A stretch of 64,000 nt of DNA. Origin: Umezawaea tangerina (GTDB lineage: Bacteria > Actinomycetota > Actinomycetes > Mycobacteriales > Pseudonocardiaceae). The stretch covers positions 310,001 through 374,000 of the forward strand of contig NZ_PVTF01000009.1 of the NCBI RefSeq assembly GCF_003002815.1. The letters are read 5' to 3'. Both the position numbers and the translations under genes were made by a program. Of the stretch, positions 53,755 to 62,237 are shown piece after piece. Position 1 is the stretch's first letter. Every line of letters begins with the position of its first letter. The notes beneath the pieces were generated by a model, which saw only the letters and a program-made list of their open reading frames with translations, was not told where the DNA came from and did not search any database.

Positions 53755-54078
53755 TCAGTTGTTGGGGTTCTTCTGGTCCACGGGCTGCTGCTGCACGACC
53801 GGCTGCGGCTGCGCGACGGGCGGCTGCACGACCTGGGGCTGTGCGGGCGGCAGCTGCTGGGGCGGGGCCTGCTGGACCGGCGGCTGCGGCGCGTACTGCT
53901 GCGGGGGCGCCTGGTGCTGCGTCTGGTCGTCGTCCTCGCGCAGGCCCTTGGTCTCCGCCTTGAGGATCTTCGCCGACTTGCCGAGCGAACGCGCCATGTC
54001 CGGCAGCTTCTTCGCACCGAACAGCAGGATGATCACCACGGCGATGATGATCAGCTCTGTAGCTCCGAGGTTACCCAC
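53755..54078 (-). CDS. tatA: twin-arginine translocase subunit TatA
   Basis: 107 aa. GATELIIIAVVIILLFGAKKLPDMARSLGKSAKILKAE is the transmembrane plus amphipathic helix with the hinge FGAKKLP. A Gln/Pro-rich tail follows (repeated QPPV/QQ). GTG start with AGGAGG 8 nt upstream. Forms the protein-conducting oligomer with TatC, which follows 20 bp downstream. Confidence 0.93.
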   Translation of the reverse strand: MGNLGATELIIIAVVIILLFGAKKLPDMARSLGKSAKILKAETKGLREDDDQTQHQAPPQQYAPQPPVQQAPPQQLPPAQPQVVQPPVAQPQPVVQQQPVDQKNPNN

Positions 54079-54322
54079 GGTGGTCCTCCTGTCTCCCCCG
54101 GTCCGTCGATCGCACGCGGGGCTGATCCGAACGCCGTTCCGCGAAGGCAACGCCGAGCGCGGCCGTCCGCGCCTTCAGCAAACCCACGCCGTTGCCCACA
54201 TTGTCACCCACCAGGGTGCTGGCCCCTGTGAAGCGGCGCAACGACCGGGTCACTCGGATCGCTATCACCACCAGGGCGACCACTCCGATGACCACGAGCA
54301 CCAGGCTGGGCAAGTACGGCAC
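54071..54322 (-). CDS. small membrane protein upstream of tatA
   Basis: 83 aa with one N-terminal transmembrane helix (LPSLVLVVIGVVALVVIAIRV), a basic short helix and a polar tail. The stop overlaps the tatA start by 8 bp, and the pafC stop lies 18 nt upstream, so it belongs to the paf-tat operon. Similar small proteins between pafC and tatA are common in actinobacteria, but no function is known. Confidence 0.8.
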   Translation of the reverse strand: MPYLPSLVLVVIGVVALVVIAIRVTRSLRRFTGASTLVGDNVGNGVGLLKARTAALGVAFAERRSDQPRVRSTDRGRQEDHRG

Positions 54323-54340
54323 CCCCTCACCGTACTGGTC

Positions 54341-55312
54341 TCAGGTGGACGGCAGGTGTTCCGCCCGCCGCAACGCGGCGGTGGACTGCCTGATGACCTC
54401 GTCGGCGAGCTCCGCCGGGTGCTCCACGCGCACGTCCCCGCCGAGGCCCAGGGCCAGCCTGACCATCCACGACAGGTCCGCGTAGCGCATCATCACGCGC
54501 GCCCGGCCCGCGCCGAGCTCGATCACGTCGTCGACCGGGTAGTACTCGGCGATCCAGCGCGCGTCCGGCTCCAGCACGAGCACGGCCATCCGCTGCGACG
54601 GGTCGGGCCGGAACAACCCCTCCGAAGTGTCGGTGAGCTGGGCGTGCGGCGGCGGGGCCGCGCCCTCCTCCAGCACCTCGACCTCGTCGATCCGGTCGAG
54701 CCGGAACAACCGGACGCCGTCGGCTCCCCGGCACCAGGCCTCGAGGTAGCTGTGACCCTCCACGAGGAGCATCCGCATCGGGTCGACGACCCGGTCGGTG
54801 ATCTCGTCCCGTGACGGGGTGTAGTAGCGCAGCCGCAGCGCCCGACCGCGCCGGACGCCGTCCTGGAGCGCGTCGCGGACCTTCGCGGTCTCCGGTGCCT
54901 CGCGCAGCGCCAGCCCGACCGCCACGCCCGCGGGCTGGGCCTGCCCCACGGCCGCCTCGATCTTCGCCACGGCCCGCTGGACCGCCTCGGCGTCCAGCAT
55001 GCCCGGCGTGTCGCTCAGCGCGCGCAGCGCCACCAGCAGCGACGTGGCCTCGGCGGCGGTCAGCCGCAGCGGCCTGCTCATGCCCGCGTCGAAGCCCACG
55101 GTGACCGTGTCGCCCTCGAACGACAGGTCGATCAGGTCGCCGGGGCCGTAGCCGGGCAGCCCGCACATCCAGAGCAGCTCCAGGTCCTTGCGCAGCTGCT
55201 TCTCGGGCACGTCGAAGTCCGCCGCCACCTCGCGCAGCGGGATGCCCGGTCTGGCCAGCAGGTACGGCACCAGGGCGAGCAGCCGGGGCACCCGTTCCGA
55301 GGACGCGCTCAC
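54341..55312 (-). CDS. pafC: WYL-domain regulator PafC
   Basis: 323 aa. N-terminal winged helix (VPRLLALVPYLLARPGIPLREVAADFDVPEKQLRKDLELLWMCGLPGY), WYL domain (LRLRYYTPSRDEITDRVVDPMRMLLVEGHSYLEAWCRGADGVRLFRLDRI) and the WCX extension. PafB and PafC form the heterodimer that drives the RecA/LexA-independent DNA-damage response of actinobacteria. GTG start overlapping the pafB stop (GTGA). Confidence 0.92.
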   Translation of the reverse strand: MSASSERVPRLLALVPYLLARPGIPLREVAADFDVPEKQLRKDLELLWMCGLPGYGPGDLIDLSFEGDTVTVGFDAGMSRPLRLTAAEATSLLVALRALSDTPGMLDAEAVQRAVAKIEAAVGQAQPAGVAVGLALREAPETAKVRDALQDGVRRGRALRLRYYTPSRDEITDRVVDPMRMLLVEGHSYLEAWCRGADGVRLFRLDRIDEVEVLEEGAAPPPHAQLTDTSEGLFRPDPSQRMAVLVLEPDARWIAEYYPVDDVIELGAGRARVMMRYADLSWMVRLALGLGGDVRVEHPAELADEVIRQSTAALRRAEHLPST

Positions 55313-56301
55313 CGACCCACCTCCGCACCGCGCTGGGTGCTCAGCGCGCCCAGCAGCCGTTCCCGCACCGACTTCGCCAGCACCTCGGGCTCCAGCACCA
55401 GCACGTCCGGGCCGAAGCCCGCGATCCACTTGGCCGCCGAGTCCGGGAAGCGCAGCTCGATCTCCACCAGGTCGCCCGGCTCGCCCTCGACCACCTGCTC
55501 GCCGACGAGCCGCGCGCGCCTGCGCAGCCCGTGCGCCCGGCCCTTGGCCACCCACAGCCTGGTGGGCGCGCTGGGCGGGGCGTCGCGCTGGCTGGTCGCG
55601 ACGAAGCTCAGCAGGTCCACGTCCTCCGGCCGCTGCACGACTCCGGGCTTGCCGACCGTGCGCACCTCCCCGACCACGCGGGACAGCCGGAAGCAGCGGG
55701 CGGCGCCGCGGTCGCGGTCGTGGCCGACCAGGTACCAGCGGCCGCGCCAGGCGACCACGCCCCACGGCTCGATGGTGCGGGTGGCCACGTCGGTCGCGAC
55801 CGGGCGCCGGTAGTCGAACTCGACGACCTGACCGGCCTGCACCGCCGCCAGCAGCGACGGGAACGCCGGCTCGCTGGTGCGCACCTTCGGCTCCACGGCC
55901 GCGTGCACGTCCTGGTCCACGTCCACGCCCGCCGCGCGCAGCTTGATCAGCGCCCCGTGCGCGGCACCGGTGAACTGCGGCGAGTCCCACAGCCGGGCGG
56001 CCAGCGCGACCGCGGCGGCCTCGTCGGGCTCCAGGTCGATGTCGCCCAGCTCGTAGTCGCGGCGCGCGATCCGGTACCCGTCCGTCGTCTCGAACGACTG
56101 GGTCTTGCCGACCTCCAGCGGCACGCCGAGGTCCCGCAGCTCGGTCTTGTCCCGTTCGAACATGCGGAAGAACGCCTCGTCGCTGAGCGCGTCGGCGTAG
56201 CCGGGGACGATGCCGCGGATGCGCTCGGCGCTCAGGAACTGGCGGGTCGACAGCAGGCACAACACCAGGTTGACGAGCCGTTCGGCGCGGGTGGTGGACA
56301 C
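55309..56301 (-). CDS. pafB: WYL-domain regulator PafB
   Basis: 330 aa. Starts TTRAERLVNLVLCLLSTRQFLSAERIR (winged helix). The WYL domain has VEFDYRRPVATDVATRTIEPWGVVAWRGRWYLVGHDRDRGAARCFRLSRV. The C-terminal WCX domain ends VLAKSVRERLLGALS. Translationally coupled to pafC. The usual pafA-pafB adjacency is interrupted by the YCF48-like gene. Confidence 0.92.
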   Translation of the reverse strand: MSTTRAERLVNLVLCLLSTRQFLSAERIRGIVPGYADALSDEAFFRMFERDKTELRDLGVPLEVGKTQSFETTDGYRIARRDYELGDIDLEPDEAAAVALAARLWDSPQFTGAAHGALIKLRAAGVDVDQDVHAAVEPKVRTSEPAFPSLLAAVQAGQVVEFDYRRPVATDVATRTIEPWGVVAWRGRWYLVGHDRDRGAARCFRLSRVVGEVRTVGKPGVVQRPEDVDLLSFVATSQRDAPPSAPTRLWVAKGRAHGLRRRARLVGEQVVEGEPGDLVEIELRFPDSAAKWIAGFGPDVLVLEPEVLAKSVRERLLGALSTQRGAEVGR

Positions 56302-56391
56302 CGTCCAACCCTAACCCCGTCGGACGACCGGACGTCCTGCCTCCCCGGCACGAGCACCGCCGAACGGACCGTTCACGGCGTCGGAAGCGGC

Positions 56392-57423
56392 TCAGCCCTT
56401 CAGCACGCCGACCCGCCCCTTGGCGCCCGAGGCCCAGCAGACCCGCAGCGGCGTGCAGTCCACGGTGTCGAAGCCGCCCGTGTCGAAGGACCGCCAGTGC
56501 CTGCCGCCGTCGGTGCTCAGGTCGCTGCCGGTGGGTCCGACGGCGATGACCGAGCCGCCGCGCCACGCCGCTCCCGACCGGTAGCCGAGGGGCGCCTGAG
56601 GCGGCACCTTCCAGCTCCGGCCGCCGTCGGCCGTCAACGCGAGCGCGGGCACCGGCTCCGCGGGCCGCGCGTAGTCGCCGCCGATCGCGAGCCCCTGCCA
56701 CGGCGTCCGGAACGCCACCGCGAACACGCCCGCGGACGGCAGGCTCAGCAGCGGGGTGTCGGTGGCCTGCCAGTGCCTGCCGCCGTCGCCGGAGTGCAGC
56801 ACGCGGGCCGTCGCGCCGCCGCCGGTGGCGAACCAGGCGTCGAACGGGCCCGCGGTGGCCACGCACTGGCCGCTGGCGGCGAACCCGGCCTCGCCCGCCA
56901 GCGCCGGCGGGAAGTTCTCCTCCGGCACGAGCGACCAGCTGCGGCCGCCGTCGTGGGTGGACAGGATCCGGAACCTCCCGTCGACCGGGTCGCCCATGGC
57001 CAGGCCCCGGAAGCGGTCGAAGAAGGCCACGCAGTCGTAGAACGCGGCCTCCTCGGTGTTGCGGAAGGCCAGGTCCCAGGTCCGGCCGCCGTCGGAGGTC
57101 CGGTAGATCCGGGAGGAGTCGCCGGGGCCGATGGACAGCACCACGGCGTGCAGCGCGTCGAACGCCTCGACGTCGCGGAACTCCAGGGTCGCGGTGTCCG
57201 GCGGGGCGACCGGGGCCCAGGTGGCGCCGCCGTCGACCGTCCGCAGCACGGTGCCCTTGCTGCCGCTGACCCACGCGACTCGGCCGTCCACGGCCGACAG
57301 CCCGCGCAGCTGGGCGTCCACGCCGGTCGGCCGCACGACCCACGAGGGCCCTCCGGAGGCCGACGCCACCCCCGGTACCAGCAACGACAGCAGCACCGCG
57401 ACCACAACGCCCAACGCCCGCAT
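56392..57423 (-). CDS. secreted YCF48/BNR-type beta-propeller protein
   Basis: 343 aa. A signal peptide (LGVVVAVLLSLLVPGVASA) is followed by repeated propeller blades with the Asp-box motif: TVDGGATW, TSDGGRTW, THDGGRSW, SGDGGRHW, TADGGRSW, STDGGRHW. It resembles photosynthesis-assembly-factor (YCF48)-related and sialidase-like BNR propellers, usually annotated as oxidoreductase-like; no catalytic residues are obvious. The ATG at 57423 is preceded by GAGAGGGG. It lies between pafA and pafB. Confidence 0.88.
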   Translation of the reverse strand: MRALGVVVAVLLSLLVPGVASASGGPSWVVRPTGVDAQLRGLSAVDGRVAWVSGSKGTVLRTVDGGATWAPVAPPDTATLEFRDVEAFDALHAVVLSIGPGDSSRIYRTSDGGRTWDLAFRNTEEAAFYDCVAFFDRFRGLAMGDPVDGRFRILSTHDGGRSWSLVPEENFPPALAGEAGFAASGQCVATAGPFDAWFATGGGATARVLHSGDGGRHWQATDTPLLSLPSAGVFAVAFRTPWQGLAIGGDYARPAEPVPALALTADGGRSWKVPPQAPLGYRSGAAWRGGSVIAVGPTGSDLSTDGGRHWRSFDTGGFDTVDCTPLRVCWASGAKGRVGVLKG

Positions 57424-57468
57424 GTCCGCCCCTCTCGGTTGGCGATCATGCTGCCCCACCCGACGGCA

Positions 57469-57502
57469 GGAGGGGACCCCTACCGAAGTAGGGATCCCCT
57501 CC
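57469..57502 (-). terminator. hairpin terminator after pafA
   Basis: 15-bp stem with one mismatch, GGAGGGGACCCCTAC pairing with GTAGGGATCCCCTCC, loop CGAA, 16 nt after the pafA stop (minus strand). Confidence 0.85.
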
Positions 57503-57517
57503 GCGTCTCGACAGGTA

Positions 57518-58876
57518 CTACAGCGAGGCGATGAGCCGTTCGACGCGCTCGTCGACCGCGCGGAACGGGTCCTTGCACAGCACGGTGCGCTGCGCCTGGT
57601 CGTTCAGCTTCAGGTGCACCCAGTCGACCGTGAAGTCACGGCCCGCGGCCTGCGCGGCGGCGATGAAGTCGCCGCGCAGCTTCGCCCGCGTGGTCTGCGG
57701 CGGGGTGTCCTTGGCGGCCTCGATCTCGCCGTCATCGGTGACCCGCTCCACCTGGCCCTTGCGCTGCAGGAGGTCGAAGATCCCCCGGCCGCGCCGGATG
57801 TCGTGGTAGGCGAGGTCGATCTGGGCGATGCGCGGGTTGGACAGGTCCATGTCGTGCTTGGTCTGGTAGCGCTGCATCAGCCGGTGCTTGATGGCCCAGT
57901 CGATCTCGCGGTCGATCTTGGACAGGTCCTCGGCCTCGATCGCGTCGAGCGTGCGGCCCCACAGCTCGAGCACGCGCTCGGCCATCGGGTCCGGGGAGCG
58001 CTTGGCGACGTGCTCGACGGCCCGCTCGTAGTACTCGCGCTGGATGTCCAGCGCCGAGGCCTCCTTGCCGCCCGCGAGCCGGACGGTGCGCCGGCCGGTG
58101 AGGTCGTGGCTGATCTCGCGGATGGCCCTTATCGGGTTGTCCAGGGAGAAGTCCCGGAACTGCACCCCCTGCTCGATCATCTCCAGCACGAGGTTCGCGC
58201 TGCCCACCTTGAGCAGGGTCGTGACCTCGGACATGTTGGAGTCGCCGACGATGACGTGGAGCCTGCGGTAGCGCTCGGCGTCGGCGTGCGGCTCGTCGCG
58301 GGTGTTGATGATCGGCCGGGAGCGGGTCGTCGCGCTGGAGACGCCCTCCCAGATGTGCTCGGCCCGCTGCGAGAGGCAGAACACGGCTCCGCGGGGAGTC
58401 TGGAGGACCTTCCCCGCTCCGCAGATGAGCTGCCGGGTCACCAGGAACGGCAGCAGGACGTCCGCGATGCGGGAGAACTCCCCCGCGCGGGCGACCAGGT
58501 AGTTCTCGTGGCAGCCGTAGGAGTTGCCCGCCGAGTCGGTGTTGTTCTTGAACAGGAAGATGTCCCCGCCGATGCCCTCGTCGGCGAGCCTGCGTTCGGC
58601 GTCGACGAGCAGGTCTTCGAGGATCCGCTCCCCCGCCTTGTCGTGGGTGACGAGCTGGGCCAGGTCGTCGCACTCGGCCGTCGCGTACTCCGGGTGGGAG
58701 CCCACGTCGAGGTACAGCCGGGAGCCGTTGCGCAGGAACACGTTCGAGGAACGCCCCCACGACACGACCCGGCGGAACAGATACCGCGCGACCTCATCCG
58801 GGGACAACCTGCGCTGCCCGTGGAAGGTGCAGGTCACCCCGAACTCAGTCTCAATGCCGAAGATCCGCCGCTGCAT
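57518..58876 (-). CDS. pafA: proteasome accessory factor A, Pup-protein ligase
   Basis: 452 aa, the usual length. [14 protein letters not shown] carries the Mg/ATP-binding Glu (Glu in GIETEFG) at the N-terminus. [19 protein letters not shown] and [39 protein letters not shown] are the catalytic blocks of the glutamine-synthetase-like fold. It attaches Pup through its C-terminal Glu to target lysines, marking them for the mycobacterial-type proteasome. No pup, dop, prcA or prcB is in the window. Confidence 0.96.
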   Translation of the reverse strand: MQRRIFGIETEFGVTCTFHGQRRLSPDEVARYLFRRVVSWGRSSNVFLRNGSRLYLDVGSHPEYATAECDDLAQLVTHDKAGERILEDLLVDAERRLADEGIGGDIFLFKNNTDSAGNSYGCHENYLVARAGEFSRIADVLLPFLVTRQLICGAGKVLQTPRGAVFCLSQRAEHIWEGVSSATTRSRPIINTRDEPHADAERYRRLHVIVGDSNMSEVTTLLKVGSANLVLEMIEQGVQFRDFSLDNPIRAIREISHDLTGRRTVRLAGGKEASALDIQREYYERAVEHVAKRSPDPMAERVLELWGRTLDAIEAEDLSKIDREIDWAIKHRLMQRYQTKHDMDLSNPRIAQIDLAYHDIRRGRGIFDLLQRKGQVERVTDDGEIEAAKDTPPQTTRAKLRGDFIAAAQAAGRDFTVDWVHLKLNDQAQRTVLCKDPFRAVDERVERLIASL

Positions 58877-58955
58877 CCCTCAACAGTAGGCGCAAAACCC
58901 CCCGCGATCAGTGATCCAAACGGGCGGCGTGCCCGATTCGGGCTAACGTCGTCGT

Positions 58956-60404
58956 GTGTTGAGACGAGTGCGCAAGTCGGGTATGCGGGTCGGGCAGATC
59001 GACCAGAAGCTGGTTCGGAAGAGTGCGAACCTGCCTCTGACCTCGGCGGACGCGGTGCTGATGAGGCTGACGAAGACGGCGAACCACGGTGTGCTGTGGT
59101 TCGCGATCGCCGGTCTGCTGGCCACGCGGAAAGGAATAACGCGCAAGGCCGCGCTGCGCGGCGTGGTGGCCATCGCGGGCGCCAGCTTCAGCGCGAACGC
59201 GGTCGGCAAGACCCTGTTCCCGCGCCGCAGGCCGGCCGCCGACCTGGTGCCGATGGCCCGCAGGCTGACCAAGCGGCCCACCTCCTCGTCGTTCCCGTCG
59301 GGGCACGCGGCCTCGGCGGCGGCGTTCACCACCGCCATCGCGATGGACTCGCCGAAGGTCGCGGTCGCGATCGCCCCGATCGCGGCGGCCGTGGCGTACT
59401 CGCGCGTCCACACGGGGGTGCACTGGCCGTCCGACGTGGCCGCCGGTGCCGCGATCGGCGTCGGCGCGGGCCTGCTGACCCGCCGCTGGTGGCCGCTCGG
59501 CCGCGAGGAGGCCGCGACCGCCTACGAGCACACGACGCTGGAACCGCTGGCCGAGGGCGAGGGCCTCGTGGTGGTCGTCAACCCCGGCTCGGGGCCCACC
59601 ACGACCGACCCGACCGAGCAGATCCAGCAGGCGTGGCCGAAGGCCACCGTCATCGCGATCGACGGCCTCGACACCGTCGTCGAGGACCACCACCCGCTCG
59701 CACTGGGCGTCGCGGGCGGCGACGGGTCCGTCGCCGCGGTGGCCGCCGTGGCCGCCGAGCACGACCTGCCGCTGGTGCTCGTGCCCGCGGGCACGCTCAA
59801 CCACTTCGCCCGCGACATCGGCGTCGAGGGTCTGGCCGACGCGGAGACCGCGGTCGCGGCGGGCGACGGCGTGCGGGTCGACCTGTCGGCCGTGGAGGTC
59901 GACGGCGGTGACCGGATCTGGTTCGTCAACACCGCGAGCCTCGGCGGCTACCCGGACATGGTGCGGGTGCGCGAGAAGCTGGAGAAGCGCTGGGGCAAGT
60001 GGCCCGCGGCGGGCATGGCGATGGCCAAGGTGCTGCGGACGTCGCAGCCGCTGGACATGGAGCTCAACGGCGAGCCGCACCGCGTGTGGATGCTGTTCGT
60101 CGGCAACGGCCCGTACCTGCCCAAGGGCTTCGCCCCGACCACCCGCCCGAAGCTCGACACCGGGCTGATGGACGTGCGGTTCATCCGCGCGGACACCCGG
60201 TACTCGCGGATCCGGTTCCTCATCGGCGCCCTGCTGGGCTCGCTGCACCGCAGCCGCACCTACCGCCACATGGAGACCAGGACGCTGGACGTCCGCGTGT
60301 TCGGCTCCGACGTGGCCATCGCGACCGACGGCGAGGTCGGCCCCACCGGCGACCGCTTCCGGTTCCGCTCGCACCCCGCGGCCCTGGCGATCTACCGCCC
60401 CTGA
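58956..60404 (+). CDS. PAP2 phosphatase / diacylglycerol kinase fusion
   Basis: 482 aa with two domains. Residues about 30-185 are a PAP2 phosphatase with KTLFPRRRP (Kx6RP), SFPSGHAAS (PSGH) and SRVHTGVHWPSD (SRx5Hx3D), on a membrane-bound helical bundle. Residues about 200-480 are a diacylglycerol kinase catalytic domain with VVNPGSG, LGVAGGDGSVAAVAAVA, LVPAGTLNHFARDIG and NTASLGGYP. It could interconvert phosphatidate and diacylglycerol or act on polyprenyl lipids. GTG start. Divergent from pafA. Confidence 0.9.
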   Translation: MLRRVRKSGMRVGQIDQKLVRKSANLPLTSADAVLMRLTKTANHGVLWFAIAGLLATRKGITRKAALRGVVAIAGASFSANAVGKTLFPRRRPAADLVPMARRLTKRPTSSSFPSGHAASAAAFTTAIAMDSPKVAVAIAPIAAAVAYSRVHTGVHWPSDVAAGAAIGVGAGLLTRRWWPLGREEAATAYEHTTLEPLAEGEGLVVVVNPGSGPTTTDPTEQIQQAWPKATVIAIDGLDTVVEDHHPLALGVAGGDGSVAAVAAVAAEHDLPLVLVPAGTLNHFARDIGVEGLADAETAVAAGDGVRVDLSAVEVDGGDRIWFVNTASLGGYPDMVRVREKLEKRWGKWPAAGMAMAKVLRTSQPLDMELNGEPHRVWMLFVGNGPYLPKGFAPTTRPKLDTGLMDVRFIRADTRYSRIRFLIGALLGSLHRSRTYRHMETRTLDVRVFGSDVAIATDGEVGPTGDRFRFRSHPAALAIYRP

Positions 60405-60428
60405 GGACCCGCACCCGACTTCACGCCC

Positions 60429-60460
60429 GGAGGCCGCGCCGCGACATCGGCGCGGCCTCC
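60429..60460. terminator. bidirectional terminator
   Basis: Perfect 13-bp stem GGAGGCCGCGCCG / CGGCGCGGCCTCC with a 6-nt loop, followed on the plus strand by CCTTTC, between two convergent genes. Confidence 0.9.
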
Positions 60461-60500
60461 CCTTTCGGAAGTCGGCGACAAGGCGGCGCGGGGCCGCGGG

Positions 60501-61364
60501 TCAGATGGGGTCCTCGGTGCCGCGCACGTGGTTGTGCACGGTCGGGGGGATCCGCAGCCGCTCGTCGAGGAACAGCTCCCGCAGTTCGGCGGCCGACTCG
60601 TCCGGGGTCAGCGTCAGCGTCGCCAGCCGGTCGAACAGGGCCGTCAGATCGTCGGTGATCTCCTCGTCCGGCCCCGGCATCGCGCCCCAGCCGTCCCACG
60701 GCAGCACCTCGGTGCCCAGCAGGGCCGCCGCGTCGCGGACGAGGTTGCCCGCGATCCACCACATCCCGGTCTCGCCGATCACGGCCAGGCCGAACCCGTC
60801 CGGGTCCGCCGTGCCCGCCCGGCAGCGCAGCCAGGCGTCGCCCGCGACCAGGAAGCGGTCGCGCGGCACGTCCAGCGGGTCGAAGTCGATCGGGAACATC
60901 CCGCGCTGCACGTCGTCGATCTGGCCGTCGACCAGGACCCAGCGGTCCTGCTCGGCGTCGTGGTACTCGGCGACCCAGTGGTCCTCGAACGTGCCGCCGC
61001 CGAAGTACCCGCCGAACCCGCAGCGCGCCCTGGCGGGCACCCCTCGAGCCCGCAGAGCGGTCACCAGCAGGACGGTGAAGTGCCTGCAGTTGCCCGCGAC
61101 CCGGTCCCGCGGCTCCCTGGCCTCGGTGAGGGGCCGGTCGTCGCGCGAGGCGATCCGGTCCAGCAGGTCTTCGACCCGCCGCAGGTGCACCGGGGCGCGG
61201 TCGGCGGCGGACAGCTCCACGCCGTAGTTCGGCGCGATGTGCTCGTGGATCAGCAGCCCGTGCCCCGCGGACACCAGGCCCGCGAGGTCGTCGGGCAGCT
61301 GCTCCAGCAGCGCCGAGTGCCTGCCGGCGGACGTCATCGGCCCCGGAGTCGTGTACCCGCTCAC
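60501..61364 (-). CDS. transglutaminase-like superfamily protein
   Basis: 287 aa. Catalytic Cys in VAGNCRHFTVLLVTALRARGVPARARCGFGGYF (about residue 92), His in FEDHWVAEYHD and Asp in WVLVDGQIDD form the transglutaminase/protease triad. The rest is alpha-helical. The GTG start overlaps the MerR stop (GTGA), so it is co-expressed with the regulator, which therefore probably controls it. Substrate unknown. Confidence 0.85.
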   Translation of the reverse strand: MSGYTTPGPMTSAGRHSALLEQLPDDLAGLVSAGHGLLIHEHIAPNYGVELSAADRAPVHLRRVEDLLDRIASRDDRPLTEAREPRDRVAGNCRHFTVLLVTALRARGVPARARCGFGGYFGGGTFEDHWVAEYHDAEQDRWVLVDGQIDDVQRGMFPIDFDPLDVPRDRFLVAGDAWLRCRAGTADPDGFGLAVIGETGMWWIAGNLVRDAAALLGTEVLPWDGWGAMPGPDEEITDDLTALFDRLATLTLTPDESAAELRELFLDERLRIPPTVHNHVRGTEDPI

Positions 61365-62128
61365 GTCCGCGCCTCCCGCGCCCGCCGCACGTAGTCCACC
61401 AGGTCAGGGCCGTCGCCCGGCGCGGGCCAGCCGAGCTGCCGGTTCAGGCTCTCCTTGGACCCCTCGTAGGCCGCGTCGGTCGCCGCCACGATCGCCGTGT
61501 CACCGCCGTGGAAGGCGGTGCCGATCTCGTCCCACCTCTTCGTCATCTCCTGCACGCGCGGATCGTCCACCGGCACGTCCTGGGCCTGCAACCCCATCAA
61601 CCGCCGGGCCAGGCCGAACCACTCGACCTTCATGGCCTCGATCGCCGCCGGGCCCAGCTCCGTCCTCTTCCGGGCCATGAGGTCCTGCTGGGCGGGGGTG
61701 TAGTGGTCGTCCATCCTCGAGATCGCCTCCAGGGTCGCCGTGAACCTCTCCGGACCGGGCATGCCCTCGTCCAGGCTCGCCAGCAGGCCGGCGACCTGCT
61801 CGCGCAGCCTGGACACGCGCACCGCCTGCTCGTCCAGGTGGGCCAACTGGCCTTCCAGGACCGCCCGCAGCGCGGACACGTCGTCGACGTCACGGGCGAG
61901 CACGGTGGCGATCTCCTCCAGCGACAGCCCGAGCCCGCGCAACGCGCGCACCCGGTACAGCCGCCGCAGGTCGGCCTCCGCGTACCTGCGGTGCCCCGCG
62001 GCCGTCCGCTCGCTGGCCGTGACCAGCCCGATGTCGTCGTAGTGGTGCAGCGCGCGCACGGTGAGGCCGGTCGCGCGGGCCAGCTCCCCCACGCTCCACC
62101 GCTGCTCAGGGCCTTGCCGTCCGGTCAT
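61361..62128 (-). CDS. MerR-family regulator with TipAS-like domain
   Basis: 255 aa. MerR winged helix (WSVGELARATGLTVRALHHYDDIGLVTASERTAAGHRRYAEADL), a coiled dimerisation helix (about 75-120) and a C-terminal TipAS-like ligand domain (YTPAQQDLMARKRTELG, WFGLARRLMGLQAQDVPVDDPRVQEM, AFHGGD). TipA proteins bind thiopeptide or other bulky antibiotics and activate their own promoter, consistent with the 19-bp-spacer promoter just upstream. Confidence 0.9.
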   Translation of the reverse strand: MTGRQGPEQRWSVGELARATGLTVRALHHYDDIGLVTASERTAAGHRRYAEADLRRLYRVRALRGLGLSLEEIATVLARDVDDVSALRAVLEGQLAHLDEQAVRVSRLREQVAGLLASLDEGMPGPERFTATLEAISRMDDHYTPAQQDLMARKRTELGPAAIEAMKVEWFGLARRLMGLQAQDVPVDDPRVQEMTKRWDEIGTAFHGGDTAIVAATDAAYEGSKESLNRQLGWPAPGDGPDLVDYVRRAREART

Positions 62129-62135
62129 GGAGGCG

Positions 62136-62166
62136 ACGCTACGACCTCACGCGACGTGAGGGTCAA
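62136..62166 (-). promoter_or_regulatory. MerR-type promoter with 19-bp spacer
   Basis: On the minus strand TTGACC (-35, complement at 62161-62166) and TAGCGT (-10, complement at 62136-62141) are separated by exactly 19 bp. The spacer contains the palindrome CCTCACG-CGA-CGTGAGG. An over-long spacer holding the operator is the hallmark of MerR-activated promoters. Confidence 0.85.
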
Positions 62167-62201
62167 GTTTCCCGGACGGGTGGTCGCGTCCGCTATTGTC
62201 G

Positions 62202-62214
62202 TTGACTCTGTCAA
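62202..62214. promoter_or_regulatory. candidate MarR autoregulatory operator
   Basis: TTGAC-TCT-GTCAA, a perfect 5-bp-arm palindrome 24 nt upstream of the MarR-GNAT ATG, followed by related half-sites (AAGACTCAGTTGA). Confidence 0.6.
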
Positions 62215-62237
62215 AGACTCAGTTGAGGCGGTCAACG

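Noticed and set aside
54341-57343. 1000-codon frame joining the pafC region to the propeller gene
   Set aside because: Only the C-terminal 323 residues (PafC) are real; the upstream part is an out-of-frame reading of pafB and the propeller gene.
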